Below, piece by piece: positions 34,101 to 46,923 of a stretch of 64,000 nucleotides of DNA (positions are counted from its first letter, which is position 1; the number at the start of each line of letters is the position of its first letter). Source of the DNA: Macrocybe gigantea. Taxonomy: Eukaryota; Basidiomycota; Agaricomycetes; Agaricales; Callistosporiaceae. The position numbers and the translations under genes are program-made. Location: the NCBI GenBank assembly GCA_011319805.1, contig SJRY01000120.1, forward strand, positions 124,001 to 188,000, written 5' to 3'. The notes under the pieces were generated by a model. That model was not told the origin of the DNA and searched no databases. It saw nothing but the letters and a program-made list of their open reading frames with translations.

Positions 34101-34113
34101 GGTTAGGGTTAGG
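34101..34113 (+). repeat. Short telomere-like motif (TTAGGG type)
   Basis: GGTTAGGGTTAGG, two units of the basidiomycete telomere repeat TTAGGG. The core TTAGGGTTAGG is identical to the reverse complement of 40028-40038. It may be an interstitial telomeric repeat or a telobox bound by a Tbf1/Teb1-like factor. Confidence 0.45.
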
Positions 34114-34136
34114 ACCATTTTGGCTCATAAAAAAAA

Positions 34137-34311
34137 ATGGCCCGCCCAGCCAGAGTGGCCAAAGCAGGACAGGAAAATATTGAGACGGTGCATGAGCCGA
34201 AGCCCATACAAACCGCGGACACCCTCTGGGGACAGGGTCGCCGTGCTATGGAGGACCTCCACGGCCCACAAACCCAGGTATTTGAAGGGGCTTATGCCAT
34301 CAAGGTAAGTA
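34137..34311 (+). CDS. Possible first exon of an unknown gene
   Basis: ATG 34137 opens MARPARVAKAGQENIETVHE, then TLWGQGRRAMEDL and FEGAYAIK, followed directly by a good donor GTAAGT. No continuing exon was found before the phosphotransferase start at 34712; the nearest acceptor (CAG 34691) gives a poor continuation. It may be a truncated gene or an upstream exon of a transcript through the next gene. No family recognised. Confidence 0.25.
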
Positions 34312-34711
34312 TGAGTTGTTCGTATGGTTGCCGTCTAGCTTATATAGACATGAGGAATGCGCACGGACCACCGTAGACTGTATCACATGATCGTTCTACG
34401 ATGTTGCTCGTTAAAATGCTTCAACCCAGAAAATCTGTTGATAGTTTGAAGAATTGTTTTTAATGTAATCGTAGAGATATACGGTCAAAGATCCGATTGG
34501 GCATTCAGAAGAGTGCTCCGATTGGATGTCTCTTTTTACACGTGCGTGTGGCCTTCCGAAAAAAGATGTAAACCAAATTTTCAAAACGCCCGGATGTGCC
34601 ACGTACCGATTCCCTCCCGTTGCACATATTCCTTCATCTCCTTCGGCTGCACATAATACATAAAAATCTGTACGAAATTTCACGAATTGCAGACGATCTC
34701 GTCCGCAAATT

Positions 34712-36658
34712 ATGGGCTACATCCCACAACGCTATCTCGAAAATCTAAAAAGATACTCCTACAAGGGCATAGACAAGTCAGTTTGCTCTCTGTTCCGCCA
34801 ACGGAGAACGACGTTGAATTCCGCTTTCAGGTCGCTGGTCGCCAGATATGTCTTGAATCCGTTCTGGACGTGGTTCGTCACGCTATGGCCACTGTCCGTC
34901 GCGCCGAACGTGGTATGTGACGCGGTAGTCCCGCGTTCATTCGTTTCCCGTCTGAACTGGGCGCTGAGAGGACACCGGCCAGATCACGCTCACGGGTCTG
35001 GCGATCGTCTTCATCAACTTCGCCACGATGCTGTACTATGATCCGCTGTACCTCACCGAAAAGGGCGGTGCCGCCGGACCGCCGCATTGGATGTATTTCA
35101 CGTACGTCACCAGGTCTCGTTCGTTCACGTCCTTCACCTTGTTCTCATCGTTCGGCCTGCGCGTTTCGTAAAGCTGGGCTCTTGGCCTGTTTGCCTATCA
35201 GACACTGGATGCCATCGACGGGTAGGTTCGACGCACGGGCACGACCGCACCTTGCTTTGCGTGCTGAAAACGCATCGGAACAGGAAACAGGCTAGGCGGA
35301 CCGGCATGGCAGGACCTCTGGGTGAGATGTTTGATCATGGCACGTTGCTCTCACTTTTTTTTTTTCCCATTTGCACAACTTTCTGACTCGTACCACACAG
35401 GATGCGACGCCTTGAATACCACTGTGAGAGACTCAACGGGTTAACCGGTATTCTTCGCCCGCTGCAAGCTGATGTTTTCAAAACGATGTAATTCTTTTTT
35501 TTCCCCCTTCGTTCTTCGACCCTCCGCCTCCGTTTGTCTTTTTTTTTTTTTCCTTTCTTCGCGTCCACCAGCTAGAAGTCGTGCTCGCGTCGTACGCTCT
35601 CAACCTCGGTCGCTCATGGTGGACCGTCGCATCCCAGATCGCCACGCTGGCCAACTTTTACTTGACGACTTGGGAGGAGTACCATACAGGTTGGGCGACC
35701 CTTCTTGTCCTTGCACTTGAAACTCGTTGTGACATGACTCGAAAGGCACACTGTATCTCGGGGTGTTTTCAGGACCTGTCGAAGGGATCCTGATGATCGT
35801 CGGAATCTACCTCCTCAGCGGCACCTTTGGTAAACGAGACTCATCTCTCACCCACTCGTCTGTTCATCCCCGATCTAGGACCGTCTTTCTGGGACCAAAA
35901 AATCTTCACCGTCACTCGGCTAGAACGCATACCCTTCTTCCAAACGCTGCCCAATCTGCCTCTGAACGAGTCGTTCATGGTCTTTGCCGGTTTTGGTCTC
36001 GGCTTCAACATCATCGTAAGGCAAGTCCCTTTTGCCCCAAACGCGCAGAACCAAAAAGCTTACAATGTACAGCTACATGAACGTGCGCAAAGCGACCAAG
36101 GCCAGCAATCGGCCCTCCGTATGGCCTCTCCTTCTTCTCCTTCCCTTCCTCTTCTCCGCCGCCCTTCAGGTCGCCTGGCTCTCGCACCCCGAGTTCAACC
36201 ATTCCGCGATCATCAACTCGGCCGTGTTCGTGCCCTTCCTCGGCGCGTGGGGCCTGCAGTTCTCGCATCAGGTCGGAAGGATGATCCTCGCCCACGTCGC
36301 CGGCATGCCCTTCCCGTCTGGGACTGGATGTGGGTGTGGAGCGCCGTCGGGGCGGTGGATGCGAACCTCCCTAGGATCCTCGGACGGTGCGTGCTCGTCT
36401 CTCCCTTGAGCCTTGACCTCGAATCTCACCCGCCCCACGCACAGAGCGCCCATCATCCAAAGCTCGATCTGGCACACGGCGCTCTTCGTCTGGCTCACGC
36501 TGACCGTCTCCTTCTTCGTCTGGGCGCGCTTTTGCGCGCTCGTCATCCGCGACATAACCAACCTGCTCGGCATCGCGTGCTTCACCGTCCGCAAACGTGA
36601 TGAGCATGGCGTCTGGCGGCACAAGGACGCCTTGGGCTCGGGCGAGAAGCAGTCGTGA
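34712..36658 (+). CDS. EPT1: CDP-ethanolamine/choline phosphotransferase
   Basis: MGYIPQRYLENLKRYSYKG at ATG 34712, then about eight introns to TGA 36656-36658. The CDP-alcohol phosphotransferase signature D-G-x2-A-R-x8-G-x3-D-x3-D is complete (TLDAIDGKQARRTG through EMFDHGCDAL). Several hydrophobic spans follow, including ILMIVGIYLLSGTFG, WPLLLLLPFLFSAALQVAWL and HTALFVWLTLTVSFFVWARF. The enzyme transfers phosphoethanolamine or phosphocholine from its CDP form to diacylglycerol, the last step of the Kennedy pathway in ER/Golgi membranes. The intron inside the signature (35340-35400) has a GC donor. One C is missing at CCC 36313-36315 (between GMPFP and VWDWMW), probably a sequencing error. 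Substrate preference between ethanolamine and choline cannot be told from sequence here. Confidence 0.9.
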
Positions 36659-37428
36659 CAGCCGGGTGTTGGCCGCTTGCGGTTTCGTCCTGCATAGCGG
36701 TTGAAATGGAATCGAAGGGGAAAGCAAAAAAAAAGAAAAGAGGATTGACGGAGCATCTGGACTTTGCCTCTCGATCCCCGCATGCTCCTATGCCCATGAC
36801 TTTAAGATAGACAACATCTCGCATTGCGGAATCAACACCATACCACATGCACATGCATACCTTATCTTACGCCTTACAAATACATATATTGGCTTCTTTT
36901 TAAACGTATGCCTCACTTTTGCACGACGAGATTCACACTGTGGCTCGACTAGCAGCGGTATGCCCCAACTTATGACGGGGGATTTTCACTAGACTGGTGG
37001 AAGTCGGCCTATGCGGACATCATTCATAAGCGTCTGCTGCAACGATGAGAACGGAACGTCGTCCTCTTCCACTCGCCTCCTTTTGAGGGAGGACAATTCC
37101 AGAATGTGAGATATTGTTGGAACTTAGTAGCGAGGTACGCAGGAGGCAGGCAACCCGTGGACAATCGTCCAAGACCTGACCAGCAGCAAGAAGGCGCTGC
37201 ATGGTTTTCATGAAACTATAACTTGTGAGTCTCTCCCACTAGTGATCGCCATTCCCGCGCATACTGGGGACGGAAGGAACAACCAACCGCGGTCGATGCC
37301 AAGGTTATGCCCGAATCATGGCTTGCACATCAAACTTCGCCACCAGTTTTTCCTGTGAAAATCATGTATACTTAACAATATGTACATTTGCGCAGACCTT
37401 ATATTCGTTTATCCTTGGCGATTCCAGA
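36659..37428. other. Intergenic region between convergent genes
   Basis: About 770 bases between the stops of the phosphotransferase (plus) and the aminopeptidase (minus). It should hold both 3' untranslated regions. No supportable gene is seen. Confidence 0.5.
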
Positions 37429-39956
<2,528 letters not shown>

Positions 39957-40027
39957 CTCCACAAGGTCACAAGACAAGACAAAAAATGAATCAAAATAAA
40001 AAAAATCAAAATGAAAAGCTGCCAACT

Positions 40028-40038
40028 CCTAACCCTAA
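40028..40038 (-). promoter_or_regulatory. Telobox-like motif upstream of aminopeptidase
   Basis: CCTAACCCTAA on the plus strand, the reverse complement of TTAGGGTTAGG, 72 bases upstream of ATG 39956. The identical 11-mer is at 34103-34113. In fungi and plants such sites can act as promoter elements bound by telomere-repeat factors. The role here is inferred. Confidence 0.35.
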
Positions 40039-40786
40039 TAGCCTCGGTCTATTTATATCATCTTGCGCTCTTGCCTTTTGTGGACATTGCGGGCAGGGAC
40101 CCACTAAATGCGCGTCCAGACGGAAGCAAAAAAAAAAAGGTAGGCATATATTTGCAAATGACAGCAGTGACTGCAGGAACTGATGTACAGATCGATCTAC
40201 TATTTAGACAGCAGAGCGGAAAAAAAGTTCAACTATATACGGGAGTGAAACGTATCACTGTTCAGTCCGCGGTCTGGGGGGACGAGGCGAGAAGCACAAG
40301 TGGGGAATGTCTCTGTATATGATGAGCGAGAAAAAATTTTTCAGAAACTGTTGATATGACTCGACGAGATGGCGAATGTCCTCGGGAAAAGATCAAGTTC
40401 AATGGTCGAAAAAGGGAACACATGTCAACTAATCAGGTTCAATCGCAGTCTTCGATTCAGTTTTGCCGCCATTTTGAGTCATCCTGACTCAACCCCGAGA
40501 GACGGAACAGAAAAAAAATCCTGTGTCTTTGACTGGACAAATGTTGTCGGTCGTTTGCGGGCTCGCGTGTTCGGCCATTGTGGGGGGCAGAAGCACCAGG
40601 GCACCATGCAGAAAAAGGCACAAGCGCAGGTCTGTCAACACAGAACCGAAAAGCCCCAGTCAGAAAACCGTTCTAGGCGCCACTAAGCTCGTAAAAGCAA
40701 CCCACTTGGAGATAAAAAATTTTCCAGGCAACGAGATTCTGTGAATTGACGCAGCAGGCTCGGCAGAAATTGCGGGGGAAGGGCAT

Positions 40787-41346
40787 TTAGTCACGAAACT
40801 CGGGACAGATGATCCCATGACTGGTGAGGAGCTGTCTGAGGGTGAGCGCCCTCGTTTTCCAGATCTCGCGCTCTCTCGTGAGGCGCTCGACCGTCTCCTC
40901 CAGGCGCTGGAGGTTCATCAGCTTGCGTTTGCGGCTGCGACGGGCAGCCAACGTGTTCTGGCGACGTTTCCACTCGATCTTCTCTTGGTCAGTCGCGTTC
41001 GAGGCCGGCGGCTCCTCCGTCAGCTCGTCCTCCTCCCCTCGCTTGGCGGCGTGTGGTTCCGCATCTTTGCAAAGAACGCAGGAACATCCTTGCGCGACGT
41101 CGCAGATGGCGTCACGTACCGCCGCGGCTGGGTAGGCGCGTCCAGGGGTATGAGCGAGTCAGGGTTTGCCTTGCGCGACGCCGAGGGTCGCCGCAGTGCC
41201 GAGTATGACTCGAGCGGCATCTGGTTCGTGCTCGCCTCGGCGTATGGGTTAGCGGCATAGTAGGAAGTGGGTGAGGTCATGGAGGCAGAGGCGGCCTGGG
41301 GATTGTAGGTGTAGTTAAAGGTACCGTTCGGGTAACCAGTCTGCAT
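40787..41346 (-). CDS. GCN4/CPC1-like bZIP transcription factor
   Basis: Start MQTGYPNGTFNYTYNPQAAS at ATG 41346, stop TAA 40787-40789, about 187 aa. The N-terminal part is Pro/Ser/Tyr rich, with LDAPTQPRRYVTPSATSRKD before the C-terminal bZIP. The basic region KRRQNTLAARRSRKRKL has the N-x7-R contact pattern. The zipper runs LMNLQRLEETVERLTRERE, and the tail LLTSHGIICPEFRD closes the protein. This is the layout of fungal Gcn4/CPC1 regulators of amino-acid biosynthesis. One A is missing (TTT 41066-41068 on the plus strand) between VPAFFAK and DAEPHAAK, probably a sequencing error. With a TATA box only 96 bases upstream, the leader is too short for the multiple uORFs that control yeast GCN4. 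Confidence 0.75.
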
Positions 41347-41441
41347 TTTATGAGAGCTTTTGAAGATGTTCTCCTTTGTGCTGGAAACGGAAGAAAGGAA
41401 ACTGCAGATGATGCAATAACGGAAGCATTCGACGGATGGGC

Positions 41442-41448
41442 TTTTATA
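41442..41448 (-). promoter_or_regulatory. TATA box of the bZIP gene
   Basis: TATAAAA read on the minus strand, about 96 bases upstream of ATG 41346. It implies a transcript leader of roughly 60 bases. Confidence 0.45.
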
Positions 41449-41579
41449 GGTACTATACCGCCATGGGTACCGCCCGGTAACCAAATGGGGCAGTGTGTCA
41501 CAGCCACTAGGAAGAGTACAGCCCCTCCATGCAAACATATGGCGGTTCCAGCGGAGCTACACTCGCGACAGAACTAGTG

Positions 41580-43128
41580 AGCACAGGTTGGGAGGGATGA
41601 CGCTCACAATTCACGTTCGACGATACGCACCCGAATTTGAGGCGACTTCCCTGCCCTTTTCCTCCATCACCTCTCGAGGTCACGTGATGAGCAGCCATCG
41701 TCCGACGTTGTTCAGCTGGATAGAGATCATTCTAGACGGCCTACATCAACATGTTACAACACTCAAAGATTCGTCAGCAGGAGGACGGCAGTGAAAGATA
41801 TTAGAACCATAATCAGGAAATAGAGGACAAGTAGGTGAGATGAATTGTCAAGCGCCCTTGTTCGATCTGTTTACAACAGTGGGCATATAGAAAGCACCGC
41901 AAACGGTGCGGGATCGGTTTGTTCCAATTTGAGCTCAAGACATAAACAAGATGTTCGCTAAGAAAGAGAAGGATATCTTTTTCGTCACGTTGGGCTGCCC
42001 TGATGGGCAGACAGGTCAACAAGCCCGACTTGACGAGCTATAAATGCAGTGTTCGACGGGAAACAGACATTTCCCGCCATGGAGTCAGTATGAGTGAGGC
42101 AGAGATGATCGTTATCGGCGAGTTTGACGATAAGCTCCGTGTACGGATGCTAAAGGGGAAAAAAGAGCACTGGGACTGCGCAGGAGAGGATGGCAGTTGA
42201 ACCGAAACGGCGGAACAAAGAAAAAAAAATGCGGATGTGGGTGTTTCCGCATTCCAGAGAGCATCTAAAGCAAGCGCCCAACGTGCGCCCAAGAATGAAT
42301 CGCATGGTGGAGATTTGCATCAACGAGTTTCCGAACAGTTCGTTCGTGCGTTCGTATGTCAGAATCTCCATCTCCGGCGCATCGACAAGGGGAAGAAAGG
42401 GCAACACGAAAAAAAGACACAAACGACGTCCTGCACGGTTGCGACAGGCTTCGCATTCGAGGTGCCAAAGAAGCACGAGAGCATGATATCCGTCGTCGTC
42501 GTTGTCGTCGTGGTGTCGCGCGCTTGACGGGACGTGTGCTGTTGAGAGTTTCCACCGTCGCAGCCTCGTTGCCATGCGCACTGACTCTGCGTCGAGTACA
42601 TACGTGTGACATGAACAGGTTGGGAGGTGCAGGCGATAAGAGTTCCGCGTACCTCCCCACATGCGCGCGTCAACGGTACAGCCGTTGCCCGACGCCCGAT
42701 GCGGGGGAAGGGATTTGTGTTAAATGAATTGCAGTGCCCGTCGTCGTGCCAGGGATCAAGGTCTTTTTTGACATTCGGCCCTGCCATATTTGGCAAAAAA
42801 ATTTGAGATGGCGCATCCAACGCTGGACACGATGCAGAGTGGCACAGGAGCGACAGTCAAGGCGTCCCAGCGTCAGCCTCGACAATGGAATGGCTACGAG
42901 ATGAAGCTTCGAGCAACAGCTGATGTCTCGACGATAAGGAGCAAAAGGTGAGAGAAGACGCAAAGGTCTGGCCAGCCAGCGACGCGAACGACCCAGACCC
43001 CCAAAGATGGAAACGTTGCCGGAAGATCCCGACCGGTCCCTCCGACCTATCCCTCATTTTCCATTGTCTCATAAACCAAACGAGCTCGCCGTCGTCGTCG
43101 ACCAAACACCAAAAAAAAGAACACTACA
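41580..43128. other. Region without a supportable gene
   Basis: About 1.5 kb between the bZIP (minus) and COX VI (plus) genes. Overlapping frames on both strands at 42150-42820 are Arg/Ser rich and have no domain, consistent with chance frames in GC-rich sequence. The right end should contain the COX VI promoter; no clear TATA box was found. Confidence 0.4.
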
Positions 43129-43623
43129 ATGCTGTCCAACGCCCTTCGTGCCGCTGCCCGGCCTGCTGTCGTCTCGCGCGCCGTCCTCGCCGCCCGCGCA
43201 GCACCTGTCGTCGTGCTCCAGCGCCCCGCCAGCACACACGCCCAAGAGTCGTTCGAGTCGTTCTCGGCGCGCTACGTCGAGTTTTTCAAGAACGCAGAGG
43301 ACCTGTTCGAGGTGCAGCGTGGCCTGAACAACTGCTTCGCCCACGACCTCGTGCCCTCCCCCGAGGTCATCGAGTCTGCGCTCAGGGCGGCCAGACGCGT
43401 CAACGACTACTCCACTGCTGTTCGCATCTTCGAGGGCATCAAGGCCAAGGTCGAGAACAAGCAACAATACCAGGCGTATCTGGATGAGCTCAAGGTCGTT
43501 AGAGAAGAGCTGGGTGAGGCACCTAATCCCTCGGCCATGATCGGAAGGGCGTGGTTCGCTGAATGCAGTTTACTGATCCCTATAGGCATCGACACAAAAG
43601 AGGAACTCTACGGTCGCTCATGA
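43129..43623 (+). CDS. COX6: Cytochrome c oxidase subunit VI (mammalian Va type), mitochondrial
   Basis: Exon 1 43129-43513 and exon 2 43586-43623 give 140 aa. An Arg/Ala-rich presequence (MLSNALRAAARPAVVSRAVL onward) precedes the mature protein. That reads ESFESFSARYVEFFKNAEDL, FEVQRGLNNCFAHDLVPSPE, EVIESALRAARRVNDYSTAV, RIFEGIKAKVENKQQYQAYL, ending GIDTKEELYGRS. It matches yeast Cox6 and mammalian COX5A along its whole length. It is a nuclear-encoded, matrix-side helical subunit of respiratory complex IV. No frame break was found. Confidence 0.93.
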   Translation: MLSNALRAAARPAVVSRAVLAARAAPVVVLQRPASTHAQESFESFSARYVEFFKNAEDLFEVQRGLNNCFAHDLVPSPEVIESALRAARRVNDYSTAVRIFEGIKAKVENKQQYQAYLDELKVVREELGEAPNPSAMIGRAWFAECSLLIPIGIDTKEELYGRS

Positions 43624-46600
43624 ATTCGAACTCAGTTGAACAACTGTAAGACGACGCTTTGTCTTGATGCTCAGGTCTGGTGCTCACATACGTGGACAGT
43701 TTAGATGAAAGAAATGAACGGCCTAATTTCTGTGCGAACGTCCATACCGCATATGTTGTGTTTTGCAGAGTCTGGATAATATCGAGCATCTCAACCTTCA
43801 TAAAATTGCAGCCAGCAGAACATGTTGGCGAAACAATTGCTCCCAAACGTGTCACCCGCTTGACTGGGAAGGATGCAGACTCGGAATGTGTGATCTTTCT
43901 TTCGTCTCATGGCATCAACATCTGCCAGATGCAACAAGATACATCCTGTCGGCCAGTTCCTGACAGAGGATGCGTTCCCCACGCCTGCGCCCCGAAAAAA
44001 AAAGTCAACACGGCCGCTCTCAGTAAATGATCTGCCATATGGGTCAAATCTGCTTCGCATCGGCTAATTTGGTCTCTTGGAAGAAAATGACCGTTGTGGA
44101 GATCTGCTTGAGAGGCGCTGCACTGTTTGCGCGCTGCACGGTTCGGAGGTTTCTCATCGGTTTTATTTGGTTCTATTGAATTTAGCCGGCTACGCCTGCT
44201 GTGCCAAACTTTGCATGACACCGCCACCGATCGATGACGATACGTTTTTGTATGTTCGGCCGTTTTTAGGCGGAGGATCAAATTAAAACGAGTTTCAGGT
44301 CTCCCGGTGCGGCACAGCACTCTTGGGATGGGGTGTATTTACGAGAATGACATCACTGACGCGTATTCCGATCCCGTCAGGATTGATTGTTGATATTACA
44401 GTCCGACATACACGGCATATCAAGGCGTCCAAGGAATTCAGTGCTATTCAAGCGCTGCCACGGTCCCGCATGTCCGATATGAGAAACGGAGGTGACGGCC
44501 AGCACGCTCTCCGTGATTAGCATTCTCTATCATCCGTGATGGGGGAAGTCGTCGAAAGCATCGGAGCATGGGCTCCATGCTGCGCAGATAGGTCATTCGA
44601 CCCGTCAGAAACCCACAACACATATGGCATCCAATAGGCTTTCACCAAACCCGGTCCATCAGCATCAACCCGAGGAAGACGAAGGAGCGGTATGGATGTA
44701 GATGCTTAAAGAGGCGCTCATCTCATGCTCCTCCGTCGCTTCCCCGCAAAGCGATGCCCTGCAAATCGACCGACGATCAGCTTTCCGGTGAGTGCGTGTT
44801 TACCGCCGAGGTACGATATCGCGAGGGGGCTATGTCGCTTCATGTCGGGTCGCGTTCTCGCAGTCCGAGCCGAGAAATAATATCATCATCAAATTCCTTC
44901 GACTCGGCCCATCTTGACGCGGCCAGTACTGACCGTTCATTGCAGCAGACAAAACGCAGGCATATTTTAGGGCTGATGCTAGACCATGTGTACCGCGATC
45001 CAGTGCACTTGCAAGTTCGCAGAAGCTCAGAATACGCATTCCTTCTGCAGAAAAGAAAAAGGGGGGAACGCCAGGCTGACCACCAGCAGTCACTCACCAG
45101 ATCCTCACTAACCTCTCTGCCGGCATCAAGAAAAAGACGCTCCGATCTTCCACATCAGGGTTCTTTCTGATCATGAAGCCCATCTGTCAACGGCCGGCGT
45201 GGACCGGACCATCAGGCAACCATTGCGCAGACGGACCACAAGGTACCATGTTGGAAGGAATTCGAACGGCGATGTCCGTTCTCCCATGCTTCGACCGTCA
45301 CCACGTCTCCATTGTTCATTGTTCGCGATCACGTCTCTTTTTCAGCTTCTCACGACAGCTATTGTCTTGAGAAGCAAAGGTCCCCCGGACTCGACGCAGG
45401 CTTTCGTTGAAAGTTCCATCAGACCAATGCAAACTTGCCATCTCTCACACTCTCAAGTACATGCATTGATTTTCCCATGCTCCCGACATCTTTGAAATCT
45501 GGACAAAACGGCCGCGGAGAAGCGCGATCCATCTACATGCAGAACCGCTGAAAAACGCCTTATCCACATATGTTCAAACTTCATTTGGACGTTCCACTGA
45601 TAGGACCCTAGCGCCCATCCAAATGGAAGACGATTGAACAAACCAAAAGAAAAAAAAAAGATCGAACGGCGACGATCAAGAAGTCGCACTATTCGACAAG
45701 TAATAAATTTAAACCTCCCAGATATCGACGCGCGAGTGCATCCACGCCTTTTTCCCAGAAGACGTGGACCAATTTAACCTCGAGGTGGCGCGATGATCTG
45801 CCGTTGCATTTCAAGGGTGCATTTTTTTCTCCATCTTCCATCTCGCGCATCTTGTGAGAGAGACCAATTTACAGCATGGGAAAAAAAAACGAAAGCCGTC
45901 GCCCAGGAGGGAAAATGCCTCGGGCCACCCTGACCATTCTAAAGTCCGAAGATAAGCAACAGGGGCCGATAACCACACAGTTTTCAACAACAGAAGATTG
46001 CGTGTATATTATCAAGAAGAAAGTTTGAAAGAGACAAATTTACAGAGATGCGCGATAAGAGCAAGCAGTGTACGGAAGAAAGACTTTAATGAAGATACAA
46101 GACGAGAGAGGAGATTATGAACCTAATCCTACATACACATGAACGTGACATTTGCAGGGGAAAAAAAAGGAGGATTATACAAGCACATGCGATGAGATGT
46201 GGGAGATCAGGAGTGTTTGAACGACGATACTTGAGGAAGACAAGAAAAAGAGAGAGGAATGAGACTTTTTTGAGAAGAGAAGAATAAGGGGAAAAAAATA
46301 AGAAAAAGGTCCATAATCTTGCGAGATTCGGAGATTGGAGAGGAGTTGAAACCCTCATCTGTTTTCGGACGACATTGTCGTTCATTCGTTAATTTCGTTT
46401 TGTTTGCATATGGTCGGGAAGGCGAGAGCTAGTGCGACCACGACGGAGATCGGGATTGCCAAAGCCAAACGAGCACGGGCGTTGGGCGCATGAATGTGAA
46501 CACTTTCGATAAGAGCTGGTGTCATGGATGGCGGGGTGCGGCGATATGAATATGAATAGTGGAATAAAGAAAAAGAAAGGGAAAGAGACCAGGAAGAACG

Positions 46601-46923
46601 CATAAAGGGTGTACAAGAACAGACGGAGGGAAGGTCGCAGAGCAATAGTGTACAGTTTCCGAAAGCGAATGGGGATAACGATAAGAAAAAAAAACACCGA
46701 GAAGGAGCTCGGCAAAGAGTGAATGAAAGGGGAGCGCCAGCGTTGTTCGACGGCCGATGAGTCCCTACAGTGACCTAGCGAATCTTGCACGACCATCAAA
46801 GCGAATCGCACCACGTCTTGCTCGTCCTTGTCCTCGAATCCTGATCCAACGCGTCGTCGTCGCAGCTAGAAATAAAAAAAGGAAAGGAAGGCGGCATAGG
46901 CAATGAGAAGAAACCAGCCCCGT
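43624..46923. other. Gene-poor stretch
   Basis: About 3.3 kb with one weak ORF (44754-45170) and no recognisable domain. Poly-A and poly-T tracts are common from 45600 to 46900, consistent with 3' flank of the minus-strand CBM21 gene and intergenic DNA. No tRNA, transposon ends or tandem repeats were seen. Confidence 0.4.
44754..45170 (+). CDS. Unknown Ser/Arg-rich ORF
   Basis: A 138-codon intronless frame from ATG 44754. It includes GSRSRSPSREIISSSNSFDS and LGLMLDHVYRDPVHLQVRRS, and ends in a basic region. The composition resembles a disordered nuclear protein, but no domain or promoter element supports it and opposite-strand frames overlap it. It may be chance. Confidence 0.2.
   Translation: MPCKSTDDQLSGECVFTAEVRYREGAMSLHVGSRSRSPSREIISSSNSFDSAHLDAASTDRSLQQTKRRHILGLMLDHVYRDPVHLQVRRSSEYAFLLQKRKRGERQADHQQSLTRSSLTSLPASRKRRSDLPHQGSF

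Noticed and set aside
34101..34113. Idea that the TTAGGG units mark a chromosome end or fusion point
   Set aside because: Only two units are present and ordinary genes continue on both sides. The same 11-mer in another promoter favours a short regulatory motif.
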